NCBI RefSeq assembly: GCF_030445035.2
Contig: NC_080690.1
Span: forward strand, 34,374,796-34,438,795
DNA: 64,000 nucleotides
From: Dasypus novemcinctus
Lineage: Eukaryota; Chordata; Mammalia; Cingulata; Dasypodidae
Direction: 5' to 3'
Both the position numbers and the translations under genes were made by a program. The notes below the pieces were generated by a model. The model saw only the letters and a list, made by a program, of their open reading frames with translations. It was not told where the DNA came from and did not search any database. This document shows, one piece after another, positions 1-59,297 of the stretch (its first letter is position 1; each line of letters starts with the position of its first letter).

Positions 1-14
1 TGGGAATGAGCTCA

Positions 15-245
15 GGCTCTGGGGCTGGAGCACTCGGGTTCACCCTCCTGGCTCCGCCACTTAACAGCTGTGCAACCGTGGGCTTACGTTATATAATCCT
101 CCCATGACTCAGTTTCCACTCTTGTAAAATGGGGATAATGACATTCTCTCCCTCAGAAGGTGGCTGTGAGGATTATATGAGTTAGTGTGTGGCAAGGGCC
201 TGGCACAGAGCAGGCACTCCATGAACGAGAGCCTTCTGAGTAAAT
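15..245 (+). repeat. MIR SINE
   Basis: Ancient mammalian MIR, recognised from GTAAAATGGGGATAATGAC, GTGAGGATTATATGAG and GCCTGGCACAGAGCAGGCAC. Confidence 0.8.
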
Positions 246-1014
246 ACTGCACTCAGGCTTCAGCTAGTTGCTGTTGAGGCTTGAGAGTTTAATTGTTACA
301 TAGCGCTGCATCCCTGGACCCTACCGACTCCCTACTGGCCTGGTTCTCACTGATAAGAAGATGACGGGTGTCTCCTCTGGACAGCCAGTGATTTCTGGGG
401 GTCATGGAGTGGTTCAGAAGACTCTCGGATTGGGCAGGCAGGGGTCTGCTCTGGGTCAGTCTCTCCCAGCAGTCGTTCCTTCCTCCTCAGAGGAAAGCCT
501 CCTATTTCCCTTCCCTCATCAGTGCTTGGTAGGGAGGAGTGGGGGAGGGTTTCTATCCTCATGAGGATCCTTTCTGATTATAATTAGGGTAGTGATTCAA
601 ATATTCAAATACTCCCAATATGACAAGTGGTGTGATTCTGGGGGACTGATGAAAGCATAGAGGAAGTGTGGCTACCTCCTAAGTGTGGGAGCAGCAGTGA
701 GACAGGCCATCAGACGACTCCCTGGAGTGGTGATGTCCAACCTGAGTCTTCAGATGGTAGGGCGTTAGCAGGGGAAGTGAGGGGAAGGACATTCAGGGCA
801 GAGGGCACAGTGGGGCAAAAGCAGACAGGCTGGAAACAGCCTCTGGGAAGGGTTCAAGTCTTAGACAAGAAGAGACAAAAGATAAGGCTGCAAAGGTCAA
901 AGGTGGTCAGAATTTGGAGATCTTTGTTAGAGATCTTTTAGAGAGTATGGGCTTTCTTTGTTTGGCGTTGGGGAGCCAATGAAGAGTTATAAAAATAGGA
1001 GGTGACACAAGAAA

Positions 1015-1140
1015 GGTTTGTTACCTGTAAAATGGGATGACAACAGGGCCTACTTTATAGGATCATTTTGAGGACTGAGTAAGGTGACCCATGAAAAGTA
1101 CTTAGAATGGTACCTAGAAAATGCTCAGTAATGTTAATGG
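1015..1140 (+). repeat. MIR SINE fragment
   Basis: GTAAAATGGGATGACAACAG, then a degraded right part. Followed by a short GAT trinucleotide run at 1140-1162. Confidence 0.65.
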
Positions 1141-1284
1141 TGATGATGATGATGATGATAATGATTGTAATTTCCTAATGGGAAGAGCAGTTGTAAAGTC
1201 ACAGGCCAGAGTGAAATAGGTTTGCCCAGGTGGATGGAGGCCAAGACCAAAGAAACCCAAAAGGCCATGAACTTGTCAGCCTGC

Positions 1285-1450
1285 TAAAGAGTAGAATCCA
1301 AACTCCTTGGTGTGGCCCACAAGCCCTGGGTGATCTGGCCCCTGCTGACCTCTTTCCTTCTCACTCACTAGGCTCAAGTCATGTTGTCTTCCTTTTGATC
1401 TTCAAATACGCCCAACACGGGCATTTGCCCTCACTGCTCCCCCCACATTT
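1285..1450 (+). repeat. L2 LINE fragment
   Basis: Phrases typical of L2 (CCAAACTCCTTGGTGTGGCC and GTGATCTGGCCCCTGC). Confidence 0.6.
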
Positions 1451-1468
1451 TCTAATAACTGCCACTTT

Positions 1469-3060
1469 CTTTCTTTTTTTTTTTTTTTTAGTATAGGAGG
1501 TTCCCATATGCCTCACTTCCCACCCACCCCCACTTCTCCCACATCAACAACTTCCTTCATTAGTGTGGTACTTTCATTGCAATTGATGAATAAATTTTGG
1601 AGCACTGCTACTCTGCATGGATTATAGTTTACATTGTAATTTACACTATCTCCCAGTCCATTCAGTGGGTTCAGGCAGAATATATAATGTCCCACATCTG
1701 TCCCTGCAACATCATTCAGGACAATTCCAAGTCCCGAAAATGCCCCCATATCATACCTTCTTTTCCCTCTTTCTGCCTTCAGCAACTCACGTGACCACTG
1801 TCTCCACATCAATGATTCTTCCATTGCTAGAGTCACTATAATTCTATAGTAGAATACCAGTAAGTCCACTCTAATCCATATTTTATTCCTCGATCCTGAG
1901 AACCCATGGGTGGTGATGCCCACTCCACCACTCAATTGAGAGAGGGCTTCAATCCCACATGGTTGGTGGATGGGACTCTCGTGCCCACAGTTGTAGACTC
2001 TCTTGGTTCCCTGGTGTGGTTGTTGTCCATCCTCACCTCCCTGTCAGCTGACCTGGGTAAGTCCAATGACCTGGAGAGTAGGTGCTGCAACACCACTGAG
2101 GCTCAGGGCCCAGCTGGCTCATCAACAGCCCAGAGATTCAAGTCTCCTGGTCATACACCAACCCCAGCACCAACCACAGGTCCAATACAAGGGACAGAAG
2201 AGGCACGTGCAGAGAAGCCACATCCTAGTGCAACTTCATTATACTTACGAGCACAAATTCTAAAGTAGGGCCCACTGGCAAGACACCGAACTTTGGAGCC
2301 ATCCACCATGACTGCAGGACCTGGGCATCCCTGTAGCCCCCAAGAGCACCACTACCCAGGGTTGCTACAGCTGAGATCCTGCTGAGATGTGCATAAGCAC
2401 AGTCGCTCTGATGACCTCCCAACTCATTGTGAAGTCTCTTAGCCATACAAACTCATTTGTCTTTGCCATTTCCCCCTTTTATTCAAGGTCTTTTTCTAGT
2501 TGCATCACCAGCTGGTGCTTGGTAGTAATCCCTCGGTGCCAGTGAGCATCAACACTAGGAGTCAAGTCCCACGCTGGGGGGAAAGCAATGTATTTACATG
2601 CTGAGTTTGGTTTAGAGAGTGGACACAGTTGAGCAACATGGAGGCTCTCAGGAAGTAACTCTTAGGCACCCTGCAGCTCTAGGCCAAGTTGAAATTTCGG
2701 GCGCAACAGGCTCATAAGCACAGTCACCAGTATCAAGGGCTCTCCATTGGGCCATCTTTCTTCGCTGGTCATTGCCCTTGCACTTGGGGGATTGTTGATA
2801 TTCCATTGAGGAATGCGACAGAGCTCCTCAGGATGGGAATTCAGCACTCCCTCAGTTGTGTGAATCTCTGCTCACTGTTTCAATACCCAAGGAACATCCA
2901 AACATATCTATAGATGCTATGTGCATGTCCAGGTGAACACACTCCCATGCATCCCCCATTAATGACACCCCACACCAATGCTCCTCCTCTGCCATAGTTG
3001 AACCCCTCTGTGATCCAAAACTTCTTAAAAAATGAATCCAAATATATTGCCAAACTCAAT
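1469..3060 (-). mobile_element. LINE-1 3' UTR fragment
   Basis: Begins with a T-run (the antisense poly-A) and continues with the lineage's L1 3'-UTR sequence, also seen at 3259-4075 and 36264-36833. Right limit approximate. No ORF of note. Confidence 0.6.
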
Positions 3061-3101
3061 AGGAAAATGAAATAGTAATGATAGGTTTAAACATTAGAAA
3101 T

Positions 3102-3139
3102 AAAATACATAATAATTTAGAAAAATTATTATGTATTTT
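3102..3139. repeat. Perfect 17-bp inverted repeat, 4-base loop
   Basis: AAAATACATAATAATTT (3102-3118) and its exact complement (3123-3139) with loop AGAA. AT-rich hairpin at the junction between two LINE-1 tails. No function assigned. Confidence 0.85.
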
Positions 3140-3258
3140 GGAGTATTAAAAAATGAAAAATATTATAAAAATTTTTTTCATCACTGTAATAGGTGTTGTC
3201 CTGTATGTGTACTGGCAAGGCAATCTCTTCCATTTCTTCTTGAGTGTCTTATCTCCTT

Positions 3259-4075
3259 TTTTTTTTTTTTCATTACGTCTTCAAAGAAGTTTTAAGTCAC
3301 AGTAAAGTCACATACAGAATATATGGGACTCCCAAATACTCAACATCCTCCCCTTTTCCCCCCTTCCCAACTATGATCTTTTTACATGTGGATGTTACAT
3401 TTGCTACAACTGATGTACAAATATTGAAACAAAGCTACTAACCATGGTCAGTAGTTTACATTATAGTTTACATTTTAGACAGTACACTTTTATAAATTTT
3501 TGGTGAAATTTAACATGGCCTGTATCCATCATTGCATGATCATGCAGAATACTTCCATTGCCCCCAATTACCCCTCTTCCATCTATTCTATTCCTCTTTC
3601 CCCCTCTCCTAAGGGCCCACAGTGACAACCAAGCTTCACTGCTTGAAGGACAAGATTCATAGATACTTGAAACAATGCAGACGGCTTGACACACTAGGCT
3701 GTCCTCTCTCATTAGGAGCCATCCATGCTCTCGTGAGATACCCTCCCCTCTGTGTGAGAACATAGGGCCTCCCCAGGATGAGAGTACAACACCTTCCTGC
3801 TCATTGTATTGGTCTCCACCCACTGATGTAACACACTATGACAAGATGAGCACTCACACACTCCCTAGCAGCCTGCCCCAGGTGCACCCTGTGCTGGATG
3901 CTTCCTGTCCAACACCCTAAACCAGTAACCCTTCCTTATTATATTGTCAAAGTAGTTTTCTCAACATTATAGTTTCAACCACCTACATGCCAATCCCCCG
4001 TGTTCACCTGCTCCCCCCCCCGCCCTCCCCCCTGCAACTTTCTTGTTAATAAGCTCTTGCTCAAAGACTAAGACC
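3259..4075 (-). mobile_element. LINE-1 3' UTR fragment
   Basis: T-run at 3259-3271, then the same family of 3'-UTR sequence as the neighbouring fragment. Two L1 tails lie head-to-tail in the intergenic region. Confidence 0.6.
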
Positions 4076-4204
4076 AGGAGGTCTTCCCTGATACCTGTTA
4101 TATCAGTCCAATCTCTAATAAAATTATTTTATTTGTTTTCATGTTTAATATCTGTTGCACTCCTCTAAGCTGTTAACTCTGTGAAGGCACAAATAATGTC
4201 TCTC

Positions 4205-4634
4205 TTTTTTTTTAAAGACTTATTTATTTATTTCTCTCCCCTCCCGCCCGCCCCCCCCCCGTTGTCTGGGTTGTCTGTTCTCTGTGTCTATTTGCTGCAT
4301 CTTGTTTCTTCGTCCGCTTCTCTTGTGGTCAGCGACACGGGAATCTGTGTCTCTTTTTGTTGAGTCATCTTATTGTGTCAGCTCTCTGTGTGGGCGGTGC
4401 CATTCCTGGGCAGGCTGCACTTTCTTTCGTGCTGGGTGGCTCTCCTTATGGGTGCACTCCTTGCGCATGGGGCTCCCCTACGCGGGGGACACCCCTGCAT
4501 AGCAGGGCACTCCTTGCGCGCTTCAGCACAGCGCATGGGCCAGCTCCACACGGGTCAAGGAGGCCCGGTGTTTGAACCGCGGACCTCCCATGTGGTAGAC
4601 GGATGCCCTAACCACTGGGCCAAGTCCGTTTCCC
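4205..4634 (-). mobile_element. Long tRNA-derived SINE (DAS-III-like)
   Basis: About 400 bp, the - strand reading from a tRNA-like head with TTCAAACAC to an A-rich tail. Shares the lineage-specific body (CCTGCCCAGGAATGG) with seven other copies in the window. Confidence 0.8.
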
Positions 4635-5329
4635 TGTCTTTCTTGTTCATTGCTATTTCCTATCATGTGGAGACTCTCAATAAATGTTTGAAAATGAGGG
4701 CTTGAAATCATCTCTATTGGAGATCGCTAGGAGAGGTGGCCTATCAAGCCACGATCAGCACGGTAGAGTGGATTCACTGAGCTGAGGACTGTGTAGGCAG
4801 TATCTGGAGGATGAAAGGAGGGACTGTCAAACTCAAAGTTAAGTTCTGATGGGCAAGGGCAGATGCACAGAGCCAGGACACTTTCCACTACAGGCTAGTC
4901 AGGGAGCCCATATAGGACTATGGCGTCTAGACAGATGCCAGAAGGAAAGGGTTGGTTTGGGGGAAAAAAGAGTGGAGAGAACTCAGTGACGGGATTTTAG
5001 GAGTGTCAATGGAGGGCTATTGGCTCAGGTGTTACATTCCATTAAGGCCCTCAATTTTAGTTTTTGGCATTATCTCCAAAAGAGGTTATAACTAGCCACA
5101 GATATGCTTGAAAAGAGATGCTCATTTGTACAAATGTAACTGGAAAACACAAATATTGAGAATACTCCTGAATTCATCTTTCAGGACCTACCTGCAACAT
5201 CTTCAACAGTTAGTATTTTCCTCCTCCTGGCAACACTCTAATTTTGCTTCTAGCACACCGTAATCTCCTGGTTCTACTTCTGCTGGCTTCTGGTTCCTGC
5301 TCACCTTCCTCCCCTCTTTTCTTCTGTTT

Positions 5330-5700
5330 CTAGTATGCAGCTGGAGTGAGCCCTAAGGGCTTTTGCATCTGCATTGCCTCTGTTGCAACACCCTTCCCCA
5401 AGGCTGGCTCCCTCATGTCCTTGTCGGAAAGTCAGAGTCAGTGACAGACTTATTTAAAACTGCGCCCCATTCAACCCTCTATCCTCTCTTCTGTCCCTTA
5501 ATTTTCTTTATAGAGCTTATCACCAATTGACCTACAACTATATGTATTTCTTGTTTAGGGCTTGTCTGTCCTGACTAGAAAGTCAGCTCCAGGAGGGCAG
5601 AAGTGTGTCTTTTGTTTACTGCTATATCTTTATTGTCAAGAACAGTGCCTGACACTAGGCCCTCAAAAAAACATGTTGGTCAAAACTTTTGATTATGCAT
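5330..5700 (+). repeat. L2 LINE 3' fragment
   Basis: GGCTTTTGCATCTGCATTGC and, further on, AAGTCAGCTCCAGGAGGGCA with CAGTGCCTGACACTAGG, the L2 3' end. The rest of 4640-6000 shows no feature. Confidence 0.65.
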
Positions 5701-6309
5701 GCTTGAAACATATTGGCATTTTGACCCAGACTCTTTAAACCCGAGGGTCTAGAGCATTATTACATTAGTATTTATTTTTAGGGGACTGGTGTTCTTAGAG
5801 CAGGTAACGACAGTGGTTTGCATCGACATAGCTGCTAATACAAGGGTCAGAATAGACACTAAAGAAATAATTCTCGAACGAATGGCCCTTTGCAGTGGGT
5901 AGTGCTGTGTGAAGTGTGAAGGGGTGCAGCTAGACACCTCCAGTGCCCCCGGAGGTACACTGGCTCAGACACACCCACTGCAGACACGTTACTGCGGAGT
6001 CAAACGTTATTCAGGTAAGTTAAGGCAGCAAGAATCACCCAAAACAACCAAGCATGGAAGCCACACCGCGCAGCCGCAAAAGGCGCTGGGCGGGGCCTGC
6101 GCAGTCGCAGAAGGCGCGCGGTGGATTGATAGTGGAGCGCAGCCGCAGAAAGTATCGGCGGCGAGGTGGCGGCCCCGGCCCGGCGCCGTTTTGTGCCCGA
6201 GGTGAAATAGAGCCAGGCTGCTCTGGTTCTGGGGCCCGGGCCGAGGCGGGTGAGGACGGTTCCGCTACTACGGCCACGTGCTACTGGCCCTCCTCATTTG
6301 AGCTTTTGA

Positions 6310-41222
<34,913 letters not shown>

Positions 41223-41680
41223 GAGAGGAAAGGATAAATAACACAGGTGCTGGAAAATGTTTTTCCTAAAACATCTAGGCAGGTTTGCTTTGGATCACAT
41301 CCTGGTAAACTTAGTGTGCTGGGAATGAAAACAACCTTGGTGAATTGTACAAGTGAATAAAACATTTCATTGGAAAAATGTATTCACTTTCTATTTTTAA
41401 ATCAGTAATCCTGTTGCAGAACAATGCTAGATTGGTGTAGAGAAAGAGATGAAGACCTTTGAAAGGGCTTTAAAGTGCAAGGGTTTATTATGTAAAGTCA
41501 GTGTATAGATACAACTTTTTTCTTGAAATTGTAATTGTATTTGTAATTTAAAAATAGATAATGTGCTTTTTCATTAAAATTTAAAGATGTTGACCTTTGT
41601 GTTGGCTTTTAGCTTTATCAGAATTTTATAAATCATTTGTATTTTGTGGAGAGAAATAAAAACATGGATATTTGTGTCTT
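41223..41680 (+). other. BBS2: BBS2 3' UTR with two candidate poly(A) signals
   Basis: AATAAA occurs at 41356-41361, about 135 bases after the stop, and again at 41655-41660. Either could end the mRNA, and alternative polyadenylation is possible. The 3' end is inferred from these signals only. Confidence 0.6.
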
Positions 41681-41689
41681 CCTTTTAAT

Positions 41690-44600
41690 CATGGAAAGAA
41701 CATGTATGTACCAATTTTGGTTTAAAGGAGAATCAGTTTAGGGTGATCTGTTAGTGGGGGTAAAGCTAGCTGCTGTAACAGATAGACATCAAAATTCATT
41801 ATGAATCATTTAGTTTTCATTTATATAAAGATTTCTTTATAGTTGTTCAGGGACCCAGGTTTTTTAAATCATATAGCTCCCTCATCTTCTAGGGCAGTCT
41901 TTCTCAGTGTGGGTACTCTAGAGAAATAAGCCCAAGGAACATACTCTCATCTTCTTTGTATATAATGGAGACCTAAGGACATTGGGTTTTAATTCTCTCA
42001 TTTGTAACCCTATTTGAAAAGGCCTGTTCTAGGGCCTTTCAGTTACTTACTTAGAGCAGGTAGAAAAGGAAAAAGAGAACCAGGAGGAAACACATCTTTT
42101 AAAAGCTGTGGCCTGGAAATAGCCTATTATTTCCATTCCCGTTCTATTGATTATAGTTTAGCCACGGCAAGGGAGGCAAGGTAGTGAAATCTGGCTGCAC
42201 CGAAGAGGAGAGAGCTGATGCTTATACCAACAGATAGCAACCCTCCCCTAGGAGCTAAAATTCTGCCCTAAGGTAGATTTCAGGATAGGTTTAATGACTA
42301 AATAGTAGTCAGTTGCCATGTCTTCATACTGTTCATAAGTAGTTAGAGGGAGTGGTGCCCTGCTCCTGAGGTTAGTGTAAATTAATTTTACTAGTCTACT
42401 CCATTTGGCCACTTAGGGTTCTTCTGTTTCTGAAACATGAGCTTTACTGGCATCTTAATTTTTATGGGAATATGCACTACAATAGTTTTATTTTGCATTT
42501 TCAACCTGTAATCTCAGAGACATTTACATAATATGTATTATTTTTTGGTAATCCCTGAAATAGTAAAATACCATTATATCTGTCAAAGATGAAGAAACTG
42601 AGGTTCAGAGATGAATTGGCTTTCAGATAGGAGTTCCTGGCAAATTCAGAGTCCCATTGTTGAGTCTGCTTTCTGTTTTAGCCATAGCCTAAACTGTACC
42701 TTTTGAAGTTGAACTCTCTAGTGGCTTCTAGTTTTAAATTGTATGGTGTGAAGGTAAGTATGAATTGAAAATGAAAAACCTATAAATTTTCCCTGGTGCA
42801 AAAAGGGGAAGAGACTTCCTCCCTCCCCACCCTTCTAGCATTCTTTAAAAAACTTATAAATACTTTCCCTGCTCCTTTGAGATGTAAGAGAATCTTACCC
42901 AGCCTGTCTTTCTCAAGGAACTAGAAGCATCTCTCTGAAATGTAAACGAGGAGGTTAGTGTCCTCTTTCTCCATTTCCTTGATAGTTTTTAACAGCATTT
43001 GCTCTATGTGGTCTCTTGAGGATTCTGGTATTTTAGAGAAAGCTTTTCAGCATTTGAGAGTGCTCTGTTAAAAATTTACACATCCCCCTCCCGTCACATT
43101 TCAAATACTTATTTTTTAAAAAATGAATATGGTTTTAATAGTTTTTTTTTTTTTTAAATACCAGGTCTGCCTATCCAAATATCAAGGCTTAGCTGAAATG
43201 CTCTCTCCTCAGGAGATCTTTCCTTCTTCCAAATTTATTCCCTAACTCTTAACTATATTCTGATATGTATTTGCTTGTATAAATCTCAGTCCTCTTACAT
43301 TAAGTGAAAACAGGGGCTGCATCATTACAGCTTTAAGCCTAGAAAGCACAGGATAGCATTTGCTACTCTTCATGGGATTGTCTGTTGTCTATAAACCTGA
43401 AACTATATTATATAACCCTAGAAGTGTTTTCAAGAATGGTTTTTCAACATGGTCATTAATGTTTCAGATTTTCTAAGTAGCTTTTGCAAATCTGCTAATT
43501 CAGAATCCTGTGATTATATAACTAAATTATCTCTAATTTTACTTTGAAACTGAAGTACAAGAAGCCACCCATTGCAGCTTGGTCTTTAGTATTTTGCTCC
43601 AGATCTTGCAAGGAATGTGTGGCTTGCTCTAACCAGAAACAAAGGGAAAGGAATTCTGGGAAATATAGTTCAGTTTAGCTAACTTGATACATTACAAGCA
43701 ACACAGTGGTTGTCATAAGATGGTGGGATTTCAAGTGACCTTTAGTTTATATGTGTTTTAATTTTCCATAGTGAACATGTATTATTTATATAATCTGAAA
43801 AAAAAAAGCTATTTGCTTTGGCCAAATAATCTCCCTTTACAAAAGTAAGTTACAACAATTGGAAGTTGATGGTGAAGAATTAAGAGAAAGATGTCATCTA
43901 TCATAAAGGTGAACATCCAGTTTTTATCTGAAAGAGGTATATGATGCCCATCTTTTAGTTCATAGTCCAGTAGGTGCTGCTGGAGATGATGTAACTGACA
44001 GCAACATCAGTGTTTGGCTCCCAAGGCTTTTTTCCCCTTGGACACCTAATCCCTTTTTATAGTATGTAGATTTCATAAACATGTTAACAAAGGGGAAACT
44101 AATAAGCACATTTTAACTCTTGTATAGTATGCCAAAATTTAGATTTCACTGTCTAGTAGAAAGCTGGGTGACCTCTTAGATGTTGCCTAGAGCCATGAGT
44201 CTTAAACTATTTTCCAAGTTTGGCACACATGGCAGCTTCACCTGCCCAAAACTTTTCCCTGGCCCTTCCTAGAGTTACATGCCATTGATGGGGTGTTAGC
44301 TATAACCTCAGCCCTCTCTCCCACTCTTTAAAACATCAGCATATAAGTGAATGAAAGTAATATTACAAGTATGATCTTCAATCTACAGACATTTAAAAGA
44401 AGGCATGCTTTGAAATTTCTACCATTAGTAACAAAGTATTTATAATTCCACTTGAGCATCAGTCCACTGCAGTTAATAAAAATGTGGTCTCTAGTATGTA
44501 TGTAAAACGGTCCATTAAGGTGTGGGAAGACAATATTAGAACTAGTTATGGGTGTATCTTTTTAACTTATCCTTTAAAAATTAGTGCTTATTTTATAATA

Positions 44601-45040
44601 TTGAATGGTAGTATATGTGTAAAATATATAAATCAATATCCATATATTGGGTGTACATGCTAAAAGATTTTTTTACTGATGGTATTTTAAACCATCAACT
44701 AAATGGCAGAAAATGAAATTCATTCTCTTTGTTTCAATGCAAACTTTATAAAAGAATTAAGACCCAAAGGTTTAGGAGATAAAAGAGAAAGGTGAGAAGT
44801 TTAAATGCCCAATGTTTTTTCTATTAATTAGTAAAAACAAACAAACTAAAAGCCCTGAAGTGGCTAGAAATAAATGTAAAAAGACAAAGGAAACGGGGAT
44901 AATCTTGGATTGGAATGAGAACAGCTTCTTTCAACTAAAGATAGAATAACATCTAATACCCACACAGATAGTTTATAACAGATAGTTATAAAACCCCCAA
45001 GGACAGTTCAGAAAAAAAAAAGATGTAACAAAATGGACAG
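41690..45040. other. Intergenic gap between convergent BBS2 and OGFOD1
   Basis: No coding region, RNA gene or clear young repeat recognised over 3.3 kb; only a weak MIR-like stretch near 42590-42690. Part may be OGFOD1 3' UTR, since a TTTATT (AATAAA on the - strand) occurs at 43234-43239. Confidence 0.5.
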
Positions 45041-45049
45041 CCTCTTGGT

Positions 45050-45145
45050 ATTTTTTTGTTTTTTAGGCTGTACCAGGTATTGAACCCAGGACCTTGTATA
45101 TGGGAAGCAGGCGCTCAAGCACTGAGCTACATCTGTTTCCCATCT
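45050..45145 (-). mobile_element. Short tRNA-derived SINE (DAS-like), inverted
   Basis: In + sense GTATTGAACCCAGGACC (B box complement) and GCACTGAGCTACATCTG (A box complement). The only clear repeat between the two genes. Confidence 0.82.
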
Positions 45146-45874
45146 TGGTAATTTGATGTGTCTTTTTAGCATTCAAACAAACAAAAAATAATGTCATACA
45201 AAAAAAGGTAGCTGGTTAGCTGGTTTTATAGTTGACCCTACTATATTCAGGAAATAAATTCAAGAAAATGAAAGCCACGTGAGGGGATAGAATCATTTAG
45301 TAATACAAAAGCTATTACTCCAAGATGGAGAGGCAGTAGGCCAGTGAACACGCCTACACATGGCGAAAGCAGTCTCTCTCACCAACCAAGTCTCTTGGGG
45401 CCTTGTGGTTTAGGCCAGATGTTTTCCAAGGGAACACAACATCCATGTCCACACTGTCCTGTGGGAGTTACAGCAGAACGAAGCCACAGGCAATAGGAGG
45501 AAGTATAGTGATTCAAATCATGTCAGAACACTAAGGCCCAGCATGAACAGGACGTAAAACTCTAGTTTACAAACCAGTGTGATTGGGAAGGGCAAAATCT
45601 GCAATCATTTGTAAGTATTAAAAAAAAATCACTAATGAAGCCAAAAATAACAAAAAACAAAGTTAAAAAAATTTTTTTTTTCTTTTTTTTAATCAAGAGA
45701 TAAGTACCTAGCTTCAAGCTCAAGGTGTAAATTGAGGACAATTTATGAGTCCTGTTACAGAACAACTAAAATGCAGCATGTAAGACCACCATGTAGGTCT
45801 CTGGAAGCCTGGCTCTTCCAGACTTCCCAGCCCTGATGAAGGATTACTTCTTTGTTCAGCTTTGCCCAGCGCTG

Positions 45875-57815
<11,941 letters not shown>

Positions 57816-58185
57816 CTAGAAACAGAAACAACAGATAACTGTTATGCCATAGTATGGGCTCTCCTTGGAGCTATGCCACCCTATTTCTTTTCTAGAGGTC
57901 CCATTTATTCAAGATATCCAAATCTGAGAATGTTACGCAGTTCAAACTTGCATAAATTTAATAATAATTTTCCTAGAAAAATACATATAAATCTATAACT
58001 AATGCAGCATATTATTGCTCTAATGTTTAATTTTATTTTCTCAGTATTTTCTTCCTCCTAAATTTATTGTATGGCCTATCATGTAAGTGGTTTGGCCTTT
58101 TTCTTTCTTTTTTTTTAAATTTTTAATTGTATTTTTTTTGAAGATACATAGATCACAAAAAATGTTACATTAAAAAACATAAGAG

Positions 58186-58767
58186 CTTTTCTGGTTACAG
58201 CGCAGCACAGTAAAGAGCTAGTGTTTAAGCTTGCAACCATGCCGTCCAAGGGCCGGTTGCAGTCGGTGCAAGTCTTTGGAAGCAAGAAGACGGCTATAGA
58301 CAGTGGTGCACTGTAAAAGGGGCAACGGCCTGATGAAGGTGAATGGGTGGCCTCTGGAGATCATCCAGTCGTGCATGCTGCAATCAGACTCTGGAACCCA
58401 TTCTGCTTCTGGGCAAAGAGCGGTTTGCTGGCGTGGACATCTGCGTCCGTGTGAAGAATGGTGGTCATGTGGCCCAGATTAACACAATCTGCCAGTCCAT
58501 CTCCAAAACCCTGGTGGCCTATGACCAGAAATACGTGGATGAAGCTTCCAAGAAGGAGATCAAAGGCATCCTCATCCAGTATGACCGGACCCTGCTGGGG
58601 CTGAACCCCATCGCTGCAAATCCAAGAAGTTCAGAGGCCCTGGTGCCTGTGCTCACTACCAGAAATCCTACCGATAAGCCCAGAACAAGGAGAAGGGTTT
58701 ACCTTTATAATAAACAAGGGTTGTGGGATTTTAAGATGCAAAACAAAACAAAACAAAACAAAAAAAC
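58186..58767 (+). pseudogene. RPS16: RPS16 processed pseudogene
   Basis: An intronless copy of ribosomal protein S16 mRNA. It starts at a TOP-like CTTTTC, has an ATG at 58239 (MPSKGRLQSVQVFG) and a stop at 58675-58677, and ends in an A-rich tail (58739-58767). It is flanked by ACATAAGAG (58177-58185 and 58768-58776), the mark of LINE-1-mediated retroposition. A frameshift gives a stop at codon 26 (58314-58316), and a further indel lies near 58600, so it is dead. It lies antisense in OGFOD1 intron 3, directly beside a LINE-1 3' fragment. Confidence 0.92.
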
Positions 58768-59297
58768 ACATAAGAGGTTTCCATCCTTTTTCTTAACAAT
58801 TTACCACACCAAAGTTCCATTCCAAAGTTACTGATTTTCAGACAGGTTTTCAGCATTAATACTAATACCACTGTTTAATGAACACTTGGGTGACAATGTT
58901 GGAGAAGATTTAAAAAGACTTCAAGTGTCAATAATGGTGTAAATTAGACTAACTGTCCAAAAATGAGTAAAATCCTTCACAGATGTTCTGATGCTAACAG
59001 GATACCAGTAAAGTATGGTAGACATTTCCATTTATGACCTAAAGTGGCTCCTGTATAGATATTTCTTTAACATAAGTTACAAATCAATTGTACTCAGCCA
59101 TTCAAATTGAAGTTGTTATCCTTGATAATGAAAAACATTTTTAAAGGATTTAAATTAGTTCAAATTTTGTACATAGAGACTTACTAAACATTTTTTTTGG
59201 ATCAGGCTAGTCCAAACGTAGGTAATTGAAATTCCCATAAGATACAACTGTGCTATTCATAACTAAATATCAAGTCTCCAGGTTGATCTCTAAGATT

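Noticed and set aside
1140-1165. GAT repeat as a microsatellite of interest
   Set aside because: Short and imperfect (about seven units), with no sign of function.
58343-58834. 163-residue frame resembling ribosomal protein S16
   Set aside because: It lacks the true N-terminus, follows a frameshift and stop, and sits in a retrocopy with an A-tail.
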